A stretch of DNA of 64,000 bases from Sinorhizobium shofinae (GCA_001704765.1 MBFK01000006.1:124001-188000), one strand, 5' to 3'. Shown: positions 50,562-59,649, counted from the stretch's first letter. A program made the numbers and translations. The notes: generated by a model not told the origin, from the sequence alone.

Positions 50562-51452
50562 TTACCGGATATAGGCCTGTAAGCCTCTTGCCAGTGCTTC
50601 GAAGACGACGCGGCAGCGCGGTGTCGAACGCAGATTTTCGTGCGTGACGAGCCAGGTTTCGAGTTTCGTCTCGAAGACATCCGGGAGAACGCGCACGAGC
50701 TGCGGGTCACGTTTGGCCAGTGGAGTCTGGCAAATGCCAATGCCGAAGCCGGCCCGGATGGCCGCGAGCTGCACCAGATTGCTGTCAGCTTTCAACGCAA
50801 AGTGAGCAGCCGGGAGATTGGGCGATCGCGACAGGATCGCGCGGATCGCGGCCGTTTCCCGGTCGTAGCCGATCAGGCTATGCCGGACCAGTTCCTCGAT
50901 CGTTTCGGGTACGCCGCGACGGTCGAGATAGGAGCGACGCGCGTGGAAGCCGAGCGGTACTGCACCGATATGGCGGGCGACGAGCGCTTCCTGCGCCGGC
51001 GCGACCATACGCACGGCAATATCGGCCTCCTGGCGCAGAAGATTTTCGACCGCGTCCGAACCCGAAAGTTCGACAGTCAATTCCGGATATTGCCGGTTCA
51101 ATTCGGCAAGGATCGGCGGCAGGACCTCGACGCCAATCACTTCGCTGGCGCTGATGCGCACCGTGCCGCCAATCGCGCCCTGCTTTCCGGACGCAGCGCG
51201 CAGCAAGCCGGCAGCGGTGGCTGCCAAGGTTTCGGCATAGGGCCGTAGTTCCAGGGCCGCCTCCGTAGGCAAGAGACCGTGCGGTGAGCGCGTGAACAGG
51301 GAGAATCCGACTGCCCCCTCCAACGCGTCGATATGGCGACCGACCGTCGGCTGCGTCAGCCCAAGTTCGCGCGCGGCCGCCGACAGCGACCCTTCACTCA
51401 GCACCATCAGGAAGGTGCGGTAGAAATCCCAACTCGGCTCGGTCCGGCTCAT
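50562..51452 (-). CDS. LysR-family transcriptional regulator
   Basis: A 296-residue LysR regulator. The N-terminal winged helix-turn-helix is clear (LSEGSLSAAARELGLTQPTVGRHI, ~18-42), followed by the periplasmic-binding-protein-like effector domain. The effector is unknown. It is divergent from an SDR/epimerase-like gene with ~90 bases between starts, the classic LysR arrangement, so that gene is the likely target. The ~185 bases between the gyrA terminator and this stop contain nothing recognised. Confidence 0.9.
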   Translation of the reverse strand: MSRTEPSWDFYRTFLMVLSEGSLSAAARELGLTQPTVGRHIDALEGAVGFSLFTRSPHGLLPTEAALELRPYAETLAATAAGLLRAASGKQGAIGGTVRISASEVIGVEVLPPILAELNRQYPELTVELSGSDAVENLLRQEADIAVRMVAPAQEALVARHIGAVPLGFHARRSYLDRRGVPETIEELVRHSLIGYDRETAAIRAILSRSPNLPAAHFALKADSNLVQLAAIRAGFGIGICQTPLAKRDPQLVRVLPDVFETKLETWLVTHENLRSTPRCRVVFEALARGLQAYIR

Positions 51453-51545
51453 AAATTTTAGTATAGCCGCAATAGGTATTTAGGCAATTTCGTTTGGCTG
51501 GGTTTCCCGCGATCCTTGCGCTCATCGAAACTGATGGAGAGCACG

Positions 51546-52577
51546 ATGAGCAAAAGGCAGGGCACCGCTCTGGTGTTGGGAGCGACAGGCGGAATCGGCG
51601 GAGCCGTGGCGCGAGGTCTGAGGTTGCGCGGCTGGAATATCCGGGCATTGCATCGCGATGTCACGAAGGCGGCGAGCAAAGCGCCGGCCTTTGACTGGAT
51701 CCAAGGCGACGCGATGAATGCAGCCGACGTGCGGGAAGCGGCGGAGGGCGCGGATTTCATCATCCATGCCGTCAACCCACCGGGTTATCGCAACTGGGGC
51801 GAATTGGTGCTGCCGATGCTCGACAACACCATTGCCGCCGCCAGGGCGGTTGGCGCGCGCATCCTCCTGCCGGGCTCGATCTACAATTTTGGACCTGATG
51901 CCTTTCCGGTCCTCAGCGAGGTCTCGCCGCAGAACCCGCTGACCAAAAAGGGGATGATCCGCAAGGAGATGGAGGCGAGGCTCAAGTCAGCATCCGAAGC
52001 AGGCGTTGGTGTCATCATTCTCAGGGCAGGGGACTTCTTCGGCCCGGATGCCGCGAACAACTGGTTTTCGCAAGGGCTGGTCACGCCGGGAAAGGCTCCG
52101 GCCGCGATCACCTATCCCGGCCGCAAGGGCATCGCCCACCAATGGGCCTATCTGCCCGACACGGCGGAGACGATGGTCCACCTGATCGAGCGCGCCGAAA
52201 CGCTTCCGGCCTTCGCGGTCTTCCACATGCGTGGCTTTTTCGACGAAGACGGCACGGAGATGATCGCCGCGATCAGGCGTGCCACCGGCAAGCCGTATCT
52301 CAAGGTGAGGGCGTTTCCCTGGTGGCTCTTGACGATGGCTTATCCCTTTGTGCCTTTTTTCCGGGAACTGCGCGAGATGCGCTACCTCTGGCTCACGCCG
52401 CTCGAAATGCGCAACGATCGCCTGGTTGCAGCGCTGGGCGAGGAACCCCACACGCCGATCGATGCAGCGGTCGCCGCCACCCTTGCGTCGCTCGGATGCC
52501 TGCCGGCGGAAGCCGAGCGCAACGCCGTTCCCGATCGCCGCACCGATGCGCGGCAAGGCCTGCAGGTCAATTCTTGA
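51546..52577 (+). CDS. NAD(P)-binding epimerase/dehydratase-like (extended SDR) protein
   Basis: A 343-residue Rossmann-fold protein. The nucleotide-binding motif VLGATGGIGGAVARGL is at the N-terminus (~8-23). Further conserved pieces are ADFIIHAVNPPGY, LLPGSIYNFGPD and the later WAYLPDTAETMVHL. It belongs to the atypical/extended SDR group related to NAD-dependent epimerases; the substrate is unknown. The ATG at 51546 has GGAGAGC ahead. It is divergent from the LysR gene and its last 11 bases overlap the 3' end of the converging transglycosylase gene. Confidence 0.84.
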   Translation: MSKRQGTALVLGATGGIGGAVARGLRLRGWNIRALHRDVTKAASKAPAFDWIQGDAMNAADVREAAEGADFIIHAVNPPGYRNWGELVLPMLDNTIAAARAVGARILLPGSIYNFGPDAFPVLSEVSPQNPLTKKGMIRKEMEARLKSASEAGVGVIILRAGDFFGPDAANNWFSQGLVTPGKAPAAITYPGRKGIAHQWAYLPDTAETMVHLIERAETLPAFAVFHMRGFFDEDGTEMIAAIRRATGKPYLKVRAFPWWLLTMAYPFVPFFRELREMRYLWLTPLEMRNDRLVAALGEEPHTPIDAAVAATLASLGCLPAEAERNAVPDRRTDARQGLQVNS

Positions 52578-53493
52578 AGACAATGCAGGCGCCGCCGCTC
52601 CGACGAATGGCGGCGCACAGTTTGTCCGCCTCCGCACGGGTCTGGCGGCCAATGCGCGCGGCGTAGCGTATTCTGCCACCGAAGCTGCCATTGCGCTCGC
52701 GCAACACGAGCGCCTTTTCGCCGCTGATCGGCGCCGGCAGTCTCTTTACGGCGTTCAGAAACAGGCGGTGCGCGATGGTTTTTCGCTGGTGGGCTGCCAG
52801 TTGAACGCCCCAGGGCGCCCAAGCGGCCTCGTCCACGACGACGATCTCGCGCAGCCGCCGGGTGCTGGCGAGCGCAACGCAGCCATCCAGGAAGCTCTTG
52901 TTCTTATCGAGCGCAAGGTCGAGCGATTTGGGCGGGTTGTCGCGCCAGTCCTCCACCGGGTGGGCAGTAATCGCCAGAACGTATTCGCGTGTCTCGTAAG
53001 GCAGCCAATCAATCTCGAGAAACCGCTCGAGCCCGGCCTCTCCGGCATTGTAGGCGGCTGCTGCGAAACCGAGATTGCCGTAGCGGAGCTTGAGTTCGCT
53101 CAAATACTCGGCCGACTTGCCGAGGGCCGCCACGGCGTCAAAGCTGTTGGACAGGCCGCGCAGCTTTGCCGTCCCGGGCATGAACTGGGCAATCCCTTCG
53201 GCGCCCTTCGGGCTGACGGCGTCCGGTTGAAACAGGCTTTCGCGCCAGATCAGCCGCGCGAAGAAAGGCGCTGGCAGACCGTTTGCCTCAGCATAGTGTT
53301 CGATCATGCCGCACACGTCCCGGGCAAAATTCTCTCGGCTGATGCAGAGGGGGACCGACGGATTTACCGCGGAGATGCCAGAATAGAGGCATTTCCGCGT
53401 CGCGACCGGAGCGTCGGTTCGGGCCTCAGCGACGCCGGCAGAGGTCGTTGCGATCAGCAGCCCGGCCCCGGCAGCGCGCGCCAGACGTCCCAT
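52567..53493 (-). CDS. Lytic transglycosylase (SLT domain), secreted
   Basis: A ~308-residue periplasmic murein hydrolase. From the ATG at 53493 (GGAG eight bases ahead) the protein begins with a signal peptide GRLARAAGAGLLIATTSAGVAEA. The SLT catalytic core follows, with the Glu in LIWRESLFQP, then SPKGAEGIAQFMPGTA and AYNAGEAGLERF, the usual transglycosylase blocks. It cleaves MurNAc-GlcNAc links with anhydro product formation. The C-terminal ~120 residues have no named domain. An upstream in-frame start at 53592 would bury the signal peptide and is less likely. Confidence 0.87.
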   Translation of the reverse strand: MGRLARAAGAGLLIATTSAGVAEARTDAPVATRKCLYSGISAVNPSVPLCISRENFARDVCGMIEHYAEANGLPAPFFARLIWRESLFQPDAVSPKGAEGIAQFMPGTAKLRGLSNSFDAVAALGKSAEYLSELKLRYGNLGFAAAAYNAGEAGLERFLEIDWLPYETREYVLAITAHPVEDWRDNPPKSLDLALDKNKSFLDGCVALASTRRLREIVVVDEAAWAPWGVQLAAHQRKTIAHRLFLNAVKRLPAPISGEKALVLRERNGSFGGRIRYAARIGRQTRAEADKLCAAIRRSGGACIVFKN

Positions 53494-53615
53494 TTGGCTG
53501 CTCCAGATGCGGCATCGGCCCGCTCTGCCTTGCTCGACCATGCGGCTCCTCAGCGACGAACGAGCGTGCATAGATAGCATCTTCGCCGACAACGAGAAAC
53601 CGCCGGTGCGCGGTT

Positions 53616-54062
53616 TCAGATCGGAGAACCCGTACGCAGGATCAATTGCATGAAGGTCAGGTCAAGCCAGCGACCGAATTTCGTACCGACCTCCTTCATA
53701 TGGCCGGTCTGCTCAAAGCCCAGATGTTGGTGCAGGCGGATCGAGGGAACGTTGCCCGACTCGATCCCAGCTATCATCACATGCTTACCGAGCGCCTCGG
53801 CGCGCTCGATCAAGGCGACCATTAGCCCCCGGCCTATTCCGCCGCCGCGCTGATCCTCGCGCACATAGACCGAGTGCTCGGCCGTGTGGCGGTATCCGTC
53901 GAAGGCGCGCCATTCGCCAAAGGAGGCATAGCCGACGACATTGCCCCGGTCGGAAACGGCAACAAGGACTGGAAACCCGCTGGCATTTCGTGCTCTCAGC
54001 CAGGCCGCACGGTTGGCGACATCGACCGGGGTTTCATTCCAGATCGCCGTCGTGTTCGCCAC
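53616..54062 (-). CDS. GNAT N-acetyltransferase (Pat/phosphinothricin-type); 5' end uncertain
   Basis: At least 148 residues of a GNAT enzyme of the phosphinothricin/methionine-sulfoximine acetyltransferase type: VGYASFGEWRAFDGYRHTAEHSVYV, acetyl-CoA loop REDQRGGGIGRGLM, and the C-terminal LHQHLGFEQTGHMKEVG. The GTG at 54062 starts after the expected first strand and helix; these residues (AEIRDAIEADLQAICDIYNDAV) are encoded in frame up to 54125, but no ATG, GTG or TTG precedes them before a TAG near 54153. Either a rare start such as CTG at 54140 is used or the 5' end is damaged. The AbcR-like sRNAs lie just upstream. Confidence 0.8.
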   Translation of the reverse strand: MANTTAIWNETPVDVANRAAWLRARNASGFPVLVAVSDRGNVVGYASFGEWRAFDGYRHTAEHSVYVREDQRGGGIGRGLMVALIERAEALGKHVMIAGIESGNVPSIRLHQHLGFEQTGHMKEVGTKFGRWLDLTFMQLILRTGSPI

Positions 54063-54272
54063 CGCATCATTGTAGATGTCGCAAATCGCCTGGAGATCGG
54101 CTTCAATGGCATCCCGGATTTCGGCTTGCCGTTGGCTCAGTCGACGACATCGCTACAGGCACGACAATACGAGGCTCTCGCCTTGGGATATCGCCCCACA
54201 AATACCTCGGAGTAGTCCGTGCAACCCCGGCGTCGATGAGGAGAGCATCAAGGATGCAATCTTTACGAGGGT

Positions 54273-54391
54273 AAAAAAAGAGGGCCACAAGCGAACTTGG
54301 GCCCTGTCAGTTGTGAAGGTTTCAAAACCTCCAGAGGGGAACAGCTGATGCGACGGCCGGGGAGGAGAAAGCCGCCAGATGCACCAACTGA
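54273..54391 (-). ncRNA. AbcR-type (alpha-r15) trans-acting sRNA, downstream copy
   Basis: Minus-strand small RNA of about 115-120 nt. Its 3' end is a rho-independent terminator: stem GGGCC..CAAG / CTTG..GGCCC and a T7 tract (54273-54304). A conserved CTCTGGAGGTTT..AACCTTCACAAC hairpin and a single-stranded CTTTCTCCTCCCC segment, an anti-Shine-Dalgarno motif of AbcR RNAs, precede it. TATGAT about 10 bases before the proposed 5' end is a good -10. The neighbour copy at 54473 has the same plan. AbcR RNAs act with Hfq to silence ABC-transporter mRNAs. Naming rests on layout next to lsrB plus these motifs. Confidence 0.82.
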
Positions 54392-54472
54392 AAATCATAT
54401 GGGGAGCATCGCGGCCGCATTCAATGGCTCCGCGGGAGATTTTCGCAACTGAAGGCTGTGGGTGCTGCGGGC

Positions 54473-54594
54473 AAAAAAAAGAGGGCCACAAGAAAACTTG
54501 GGCCCTTGTAGTTGTGAAGGTAATTAGAACCTCCAGAGGGGAACAGCTGCTGCGGTGGCACTGGGAGGAGAAGCCACCAAAGATGCATCAGCTG
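54473..54594 (-). ncRNA. AbcR-type (alpha-r15) trans-acting sRNA, upstream copy
   Basis: Second minus-strand sRNA of the pair. Terminator stem GGGCCCAAG / CTTGTGGCCC with a T8 tract (54473-54505); the same CTCTGGAGGTTC hairpin and TTCTCCTCCCAG segment as the copy at 54273. A TTGCTC-N17-CATACC promoter lies upstream near 54605-54635. The two copies differ mainly in the 5' stem sequence and in the 5' half around the CTCCTCCC loop, as in AbcR1/AbcR2 of S. meliloti. I cannot say which copy corresponds to AbcR1. They lie between lsrB and the GNAT gene. Confidence 0.84.
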
Positions 54595-54800
54595 GGTTTG
54601 GTATGCTGCTTTTTTGGGCGAGGAGCAATCATTTAATATGCATGACAGCCATGCCCTCTGCGCATTCCTGCATATTTTTGCATCGCACTATCGCACTGCG
54701 TTGCGCCACGGTTTAGTAGCGCAATGAAAAGTCGTCTAAAAAGCAATGGCTTAACAACGGGACTGGCAATTGCTCATAAATCGAGCAATCGCGCCGAGCG

Positions 54801-55697
54801 TTAAAAATTCCAGTTGCGCGCCTTGGCGACGATATAGTCGCGGAAGACCTTTAGCTTCGCGGCGTTCTTCATTTCGTCCGGATAGCAGAAATAGGTATCG
54901 AATGAGGGGATGTCGGCGCTGATCGGGAGCTGGATCAAACCGGGATCCCGACCGACGATGTAGTCGGGGAGCATGGCAATGCCGATGCCGAGCAGGCAGG
55001 CGCGCTTGATCGAGGTTTGACTGTTGATCTGCAAGTGCGATACGCGCGGGTTGTCCGGATCCCGTCCGGCGATCTCCAACCAGTTCACGTCAAGCAGATA
55101 GTTGGGTGCCGGTTCGCCGAAGGTAATGATGCGGTGGTTGTCCAGGTCCTGGATCGACTGCGGCTCGCCGTGTTTGTTGATGTAAGAGGGCGCGGCATAG
55201 ATGTGCATGTGCACCGTGAAAAGCTTGCGCTGGATCAAGTCCGATTGTTGCGGCTGGCGCAAGCGGATGGCGCAGTCGGCATGCCGCATGTTCACGTCGA
55301 GCTCTTCATTGTCGAGAATGAGCTGCACCTGGACGTCCGGGTAGAGCGCCATGAATTCCTGGATCTTGTCGGTCAGCCAGCCCTGGCCGAGGCCGACGGT
55401 CGTGGTGATGCGCAACTTGCCGCTCGGCTTGTCGGTCGTCTCGCTGAGCTGCGCCTTGACGCTCTCGAGCTTCATCAGCACTTCGTGCGCCGTCCGATAG
55501 AGCATCTCGCCCTGTTCGGTCAGAATCAAACCGCGCGCGTGGCGATGAAACAGCTTGATGCCGACATCCTGCTCGAGCGCGCTGACCTGCCGACTGATTG
55601 CGGATTGCGAAAGATGGAGTTTGTCTGCCGCATGCGTGAACGAGCCAGCCTCTGCCGCCGCATGAAATATGCGCAGTTTGTCCCAGTCTAGCGACAT
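54801..55697 (-). CDS. lsrB: LysR-family regulator LsrB
   Basis: A 298-residue LysR regulator: winged HTH at ~17-45 (FTHAADKLHLSQSAISRQVSALE) and a two-lobed effector domain. By position between the AbcR-type sRNAs and trxB it corresponds to LsrB of S. meliloti, a redox-responsive regulator of oxidative stress, LPS genes and symbiosis. The ATG at 55697 (MSLDWDKLRIF) is the usual start. It follows trxB in the same direction by ~116 bases and is probably at least partly co-transcribed with it. Confidence 0.85.
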   Translation of the reverse strand: MSLDWDKLRIFHAAAEAGSFTHAADKLHLSQSAISRQVSALEQDVGIKLFHRHARGLILTEQGEMLYRTAHEVLMKLESVKAQLSETTDKPSGKLRITTTVGLGQGWLTDKIQEFMALYPDVQVQLILDNEELDVNMRHADCAIRLRQPQQSDLIQRKLFTVHMHIYAAPSYINKHGEPQSIQDLDNHRIITFGEPAPNYLLDVNWLEIAGRDPDNPRVSHLQINSQTSIKRACLLGIGIAMLPDYIVGRDPGLIQLPISADIPSFDTYFCYPDEMKNAAKLKVFRDYIVAKARNWNF

Positions 55698-55813
55698 GAA
55701 ATCCCCCATAAAGGACCGTTCGGAGGAACCGGGCAGAGTCCTCCGCGCGTCACCGATGCGTCTGTTCCCACGCAGGGCCGCGCCTTCGAGACGTCAGCCC
55801 CGTTTTGCAGCTT

Positions 55814-56788
55814 CTATTCGGCTGCAATTGCGACGGGCATATGACCCGCCAGATATTTCTCCGCCTCGAGCGCTGCCATGCAGCCCATCCCCGCGGCGGT
55901 GACCGCCTGACGATAGATGTCGTCGGTCACGTCGCCGGCAGCAAAGACCCCGGCGACATCGGTCGCGGTCGAATCCGGCGCTGTCCAGAGATAGCCGTTG
56001 GGCTTCTGGCGCAGCTTGGCCTTGAAAAGCTCCACGGCCGGCGCATGACCGATGGCCACGAAGACGCCATCGGTCGTCATTTCGGAAATAGCGCCGGTCT
56101 TCGTATTGCGAAGCTTCACGCCGTTGACCGAGGCCGGCATCGGCGGTTTTGCCGGTGTACCGAGATATTCGACCACTTCATGATCCCAAACGACTTTGAC
56201 GTTCGACTTGGCGAACAGACGTTCCTGGAGAATCTTTTCGGCCCGGAATGCATCCCGACGGTGAACGACCGTGACCGTCTTGGCGAGATTCGAGAGATAG
56301 AGCGCCTCCTCGACGGCGGAGTTGCCGCCGCCGACGACGACGACGTCCTTGTTGCGATAGAAGAAGCCATCGCAGGTGGCGCAGGCGGAAACGCCGAAGC
56401 CCATGAAGTTCGGCTCGGTCTCGATCCCGAGCCACTTGGCCTTGGCGCCGGTCGCGATGATCAGGGCGTCGGTTGTCCATTCGGTGCCGCTGTCGGTCCT
56501 GATACGGAATGGCCGCACGGAAAGATCGACATCGGTGACGATGTCGTTGACGATCTCCGCGCCGACATGCATCGCCTGCTTCAGCATCTGCTCCATCATC
56601 CAGGGACCCTGGACCGGATCGGCATAGCCCGGATAGTTTTCCACATCCGTGGTGATCATCAGCTGGCCGCCTTGCTCCATGCCGGCAATGAGCACGGGCG
56701 AAAGCATGGCGCGGGCCGTATAAATCGCTGCCGTGTAGCCGGCAGGGCCGGAGCCGATGATCAGCACTTTGGTGTGGCGGGCGGTCAT
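55814..56788 (-). CDS. trxB: Thioredoxin reductase
   Basis: A 324-residue FAD enzyme that passes electrons from NADPH to thioredoxin. FAD-binding GSGPAGYTAAIYTARA is at ~13-28, the redox pair is CATC in SACATCDGF (~136-139), the NADPH-binding GGGNSAVEEA follows, and the C-terminal GVFAAGDVTDDIYRQAVTAAG closes the FAD domain. It sits upstream of lsrB, a redox-sensing regulator, which fits a joint redox function. An inverted repeat CCGGACA/TGTCCGG lies at 56807-56833 just before the start. Confidence 0.96.
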   Translation of the reverse strand: MTARHTKVLIIGSGPAGYTAAIYTARAMLSPVLIAGMEQGGQLMITTDVENYPGYADPVQGPWMMEQMLKQAMHVGAEIVNDIVTDVDLSVRPFRIRTDSGTEWTTDALIIATGAKAKWLGIETEPNFMGFGVSACATCDGFFYRNKDVVVVGGGNSAVEEALYLSNLAKTVTVVHRRDAFRAEKILQERLFAKSNVKVVWDHEVVEYLGTPAKPPMPASVNGVKLRNTKTGAISEMTTDGVFVAIGHAPAVELFKAKLRQKPNGYLWTAPDSTATDVAGVFAAGDVTDDIYRQAVTAAGMGCMAALEAEKYLAGHMPVAIAAE

Positions 56789-57204
56789 GCTTTGGTCCTT
56801 AATTCGCCGGACAGCCTGCTAGCCGGTGTCCGGTTCGGTTCGATGCTGGAAAAATATCGCCTTAGTTTAGGTATTCACAGCGCGCTCTTTCAAGGGCACC
56901 GCTGCTGATACACACAAGTGGTTGCGTCCGCACCATGAAATTGACACCAGATCGGGCATTTTTGCATCGTTTTTCTATGGAAAACGGCCAATCAGCTGTC
57001 TGGAGGTCGGCCAGGTGCATGGCCGCCGGAGACGGCAGAAAGGTTTTTGTGCACGCAACGCCTTGCACTCTCGTTCAGGGACGCAGTTACGTGCTACCCA
57101 AAGGATGAAGAATATCGCCTCAGCGAGACAGACTCGTCCCACTAGGGAGCGGCGGGCAAGAGGGAACCTCGTCGAGCGGGGTCCATGGAAACGGGGATTG
57201 GCAA
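56789..57204. other. Intergenic region between trxB and lrp
   Basis: About 415 bases between divergent starts. Besides the inverted repeat CCGGACA (56807-56813) / TGTCCGG (56827-56833) in the trxB leader, I recognise no gene or binding motif. Both promoters must lie here. Confidence 0.45.
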
Positions 57205-57675
57205 ATGGTCTTACGCGTCGACCTCGATGCAATCGACATGAAAATCCTGCGCGAGTTGCAAGGCAATGGCCGCATGACGAATGTGGAATTGGCCGAACGC
57301 GTGGGCATCTCGGCGCCGCCATGCCTGCGCCGCGTTCGCAAACTCGAGGAAGCCGGCGTTATTCGAGGCTACCGCGCGCTTCTGAACGCCTCCGCGCTCG
57401 GCTACGACCTCGTTGCCTTTTGCATGGTCGGCCTCAAGCACCAGTCGGATGCCAATCTCAAGGCCTTTGCCGCCCGCACTGCATCATGGCCGCTCGTCCG
57501 CGAGGCCTGGATGGTCTCGGGTGAATCCGACTTTCTGCTTCAGTGCGTCGCCGAGAACCTTGCGGCCTTTCAGGATTTCGTTATTGAAGAGCTCACTGCG
57601 ACCGACAATGTCGATACAGTACGAACGATGCTGACGATCCGCCAAGTGAAGGACGCCTGCCAGGTGGAGATCTAG
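57205..57675 (+). CDS. lrp: Lrp/AsnC-family transcriptional regulator
   Basis: A 156-residue Lrp/AsnC regulator. N-terminal HTH: LDAIDMKILRELQGNGRMTN then LAERVGISAPPCLRRVRKLEEAGVI. The C-terminal ~85 residues form the RAM ligand-binding/oligomerisation domain (SGESDFLLQCVAENL). It probably responds to an amino acid. It lies directly upstream of lpsC in the same direction, 110 bases apart, as in S. meliloti where lrp adjoins the lps core genes. Confidence 0.92.
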   Translation: MVLRVDLDAIDMKILRELQGNGRMTNVELAERVGISAPPCLRRVRKLEEAGVIRGYRALLNASALGYDLVAFCMVGLKHQSDANLKAFAARTASWPLVREAWMVSGESDFLLQCVAENLAAFQDFVIEELTATDNVDTVRTMLTIRQVKDACQVEI

Positions 57676-57785
57676 CGAAGCATCGCCGTTGCCATTCAAT
57701 CGGGGCGAGCTGGGCTGCAGAACCCTGTACACTCGCTCGACAAGAGCCCCTTCGCGCCACGCACGCGGCCGGTCAGAAGATCTCC

Positions 57786-58598
57786 ATGACGCCAAAGCTC
57801 CCGCTTTCCGCTTTCATCATCTGCTTGAACGAGGAGGCCTATCTCGGCAATTGCATCGAGAGCCTCAAGCAATGCGCGGAGATCGTGATCGTTGATTCCG
57901 GCTCGACCGACGGGACGGCGACGCTGGTGCAATCTTACATCGACAAGGGCTGGCCCATCCGCTTCATGTATGAGCCGTGGCGCGGTTATGCCGGCCAGAA
58001 GCAATTCGCGCTGGAAAAATGCGATCAGCCATGGTGTTTCAACATTGATGCCGACGAGCGCTTCGACGAGCAGCTCAAAGCTCTGCTGCCTTCGCTCTTG
58101 AACGCCCCGGAAGACATCGTCGGTTGGAGGGTGGCGCGCCGCCCGTACCTGATCGGCTACGGTTACACACCTGAAAAGGCCCATGAAAGGCGCAATCTGC
58201 GGATGATCCGCAACGGCCGCGGCCGCTACGATCTCAACCAGACGGTGCACGAGGGCATTGTTCCAGACGGCAAAGTCGGTGCGGCACCAACCGGCAGTCT
58301 TTTGCATTACCGGCCGCTGATCATTGACGAACAGATTCTCAAGGAAAACAAGTATTCGACGCTGAAGGCGGATCAGCAATTTGCGGAAGGCAAACCGCCG
58401 CGCCCATACAAGATGCTGTTTGGTCCGCCGCTCTATTTCTACCGACTCTACTTCCGCAATGGTCTGTGGCGCTGCGGCTTTCCGGGTTTCATCGAAGCGA
58501 TGACCGGGTCGGTCTACGCGTTCTTGACCGCCGCCAAGGTCTATCAGCGGCATGCGTTGAAAGCCCGGCCAAACGTCGACGATGCGCTGTCCCGTTAA
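57786..58598 (+). CDS. lpsC: Glycosyltransferase family 2, LPS core biosynthesis LpsC
   Basis: A 270-residue GT-A glycosyltransferase (GT2): LSAFIICLNEEAYLGNCIESL, VDSGSTDGT and the DxD-type NIDADERF are standard family motifs, and the C-terminal FYRLYFRNGLWRCGFPGF resembles the WaaE/KdtX-like core glucosyltransferases. It is cytoplasmic and adds a sugar to the lipopolysaccharide core. The name is taken from the S. meliloti order lrp-lpsC-lpsD-lpsE. lpsD starts 19 bases after its stop. Confidence 0.83.
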   Translation: MTPKLPLSAFIICLNEEAYLGNCIESLKQCAEIVIVDSGSTDGTATLVQSYIDKGWPIRFMYEPWRGYAGQKQFALEKCDQPWCFNIDADERFDEQLKALLPSLLNAPEDIVGWRVARRPYLIGYGYTPEKAHERRNLRMIRNGRGRYDLNQTVHEGIVPDGKVGAAPTGSLLHYRPLIIDEQILKENKYSTLKADQQFAEGKPPRPYKMLFGPPLYFYRLYFRNGLWRCGFPGFIEAMTGSVYAFLTAAKVYQRHALKARPNVDDALSR

Positions 58599-58617
58599 TG
58601 CCTGGAAAGGGTGACGT

Positions 58618-59649
58618 ATGAAAGTCATGCATATTCATTTTGGCAAGGAAGGCGGCGCCGAACGTTTCTTCGTGAACCTGGTCAACGCCTTGCATGACAG
58701 GGGCGTCGAGCAGCGCGCACTAATCCGACCCGGGCGCAGCTGGCGCAGTGAAATCGAGGGTAGTGCGGAGATCTACGAAGGCGTCTTCCGACGGATTTCG
58801 TTGTCGCGATTTTTCCTGCGGTGGCGGATATCGCGCGTCCTCAGGGAGTTCCGGCCCGACGTCATCATGGCCTGGCAGTTGCGCGCCAGCCGCTTCATGC
58901 CTTCTTACAAGAACGCCTTGCGCATTTCTCGTCTTGGCGACTATCCGGAGCATCTCGGCTACTACACCAATGTCGAGACATTGGTCTGCATCACCCCGGA
59001 CATCGCCGCCAAGGTACGCGAATTCGGATGGCGCCGCGGCGTCGAGGTGATCGCGAATTTCACGCGTGCCACGCCCGTCGTCCCGATCGCGCGTTCGGAG
59101 ATGCAAACGCCCGCCGAAGCTTTCGTCGTCGTCGGCATGGGGCGTTTCGTCAAGCGCAAGGGCTTCGACGGGCTGCTTCGTGCCATCCAGAAGGTCGACG
59201 GTGCCTATCTTTGGCTGCTCGGAGACGGGCCTGAACGGGATGAGTTGGAACGGTTGGCCGACAAATTGGGCGTGCGCGATCGTGTTCGCTTTCCCGGGTG
59301 GCAGACCAATGCCTATGGCTATCTCGCCGCCGGTGACGTCTTCGCGATCAATTCGTCGCATGAGCCTCTTGGCAACGTGTGCTTCGAGGGCTGGGGCGCC
59401 GGCAAGCCGACCATCGCGTCACGAGCCGAAGGGCCTTCGTGGGTGATGACGCATGAGCGTGATGCATTGATGGTGGACTGCGGCGCCGACGAGGGCCTCG
59501 CAAACGCGATCCGCAGGCTGCGGGACGATCCGGGGCTACGCGAACGGTTGAGTGCCGGCGGCCGCGAAACGCTGCGTACGCGCTTTTCCGAGGAGGCGAT
59601 TACTGACGCCTATCTCGAGCTCTTCGCAAAAGGTGCTGCTCGTCGATGA
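58618..59649 (+). CDS. lpsD: Glycosyltransferase family 4, LPS core biosynthesis LpsD
   Basis: A 343-residue GT-B glycosyltransferase. FGKEGGAERFFVNLVNAL at the N-terminus and GMGRFVKRKGFDGLL with LGDGPERDELERLA in the C-terminal half are GT4 hallmarks; the donor-binding EPLGNVCFEGWGAGKP segment carries the E-x7-E-like element. It is clearly paralogous to the next gene, lpsE, which begins with nearly the same 20 residues. The genes overlap by four bases (ATGA). Role in LPS core assembly is by position and family. Confidence 0.84.
   Translation: MKVMHIHFGKEGGAERFFVNLVNALHDRGVEQRALIRPGRSWRSEIEGSAEIYEGVFRRISLSRFFLRWRISRVLREFRPDVIMAWQLRASRFMPSYKNALRISRLGDYPEHLGYYTNVETLVCITPDIAAKVREFGWRRGVEVIANFTRATPVVPIARSEMQTPAEAFVVVGMGRFVKRKGFDGLLRAIQKVDGAYLWLLGDGPERDELERLADKLGVRDRVRFPGWQTNAYGYLAAGDVFAINSSHEPLGNVCFEGWGAGKPTIASRAEGPSWVMTHERDALMVDCGADEGLANAIRRLRDDPGLRERLSAGGRETLRTRFSEEAITDAYLELFAKGAARR

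Noticed and set aside
54379..54636. Open frame of 85 codons crossing the upstream sRNA on the plus strand
   Set aside because: The sequence is explained by the sRNA repeat and its terminator on the minus strand; the peptide has no coding character.
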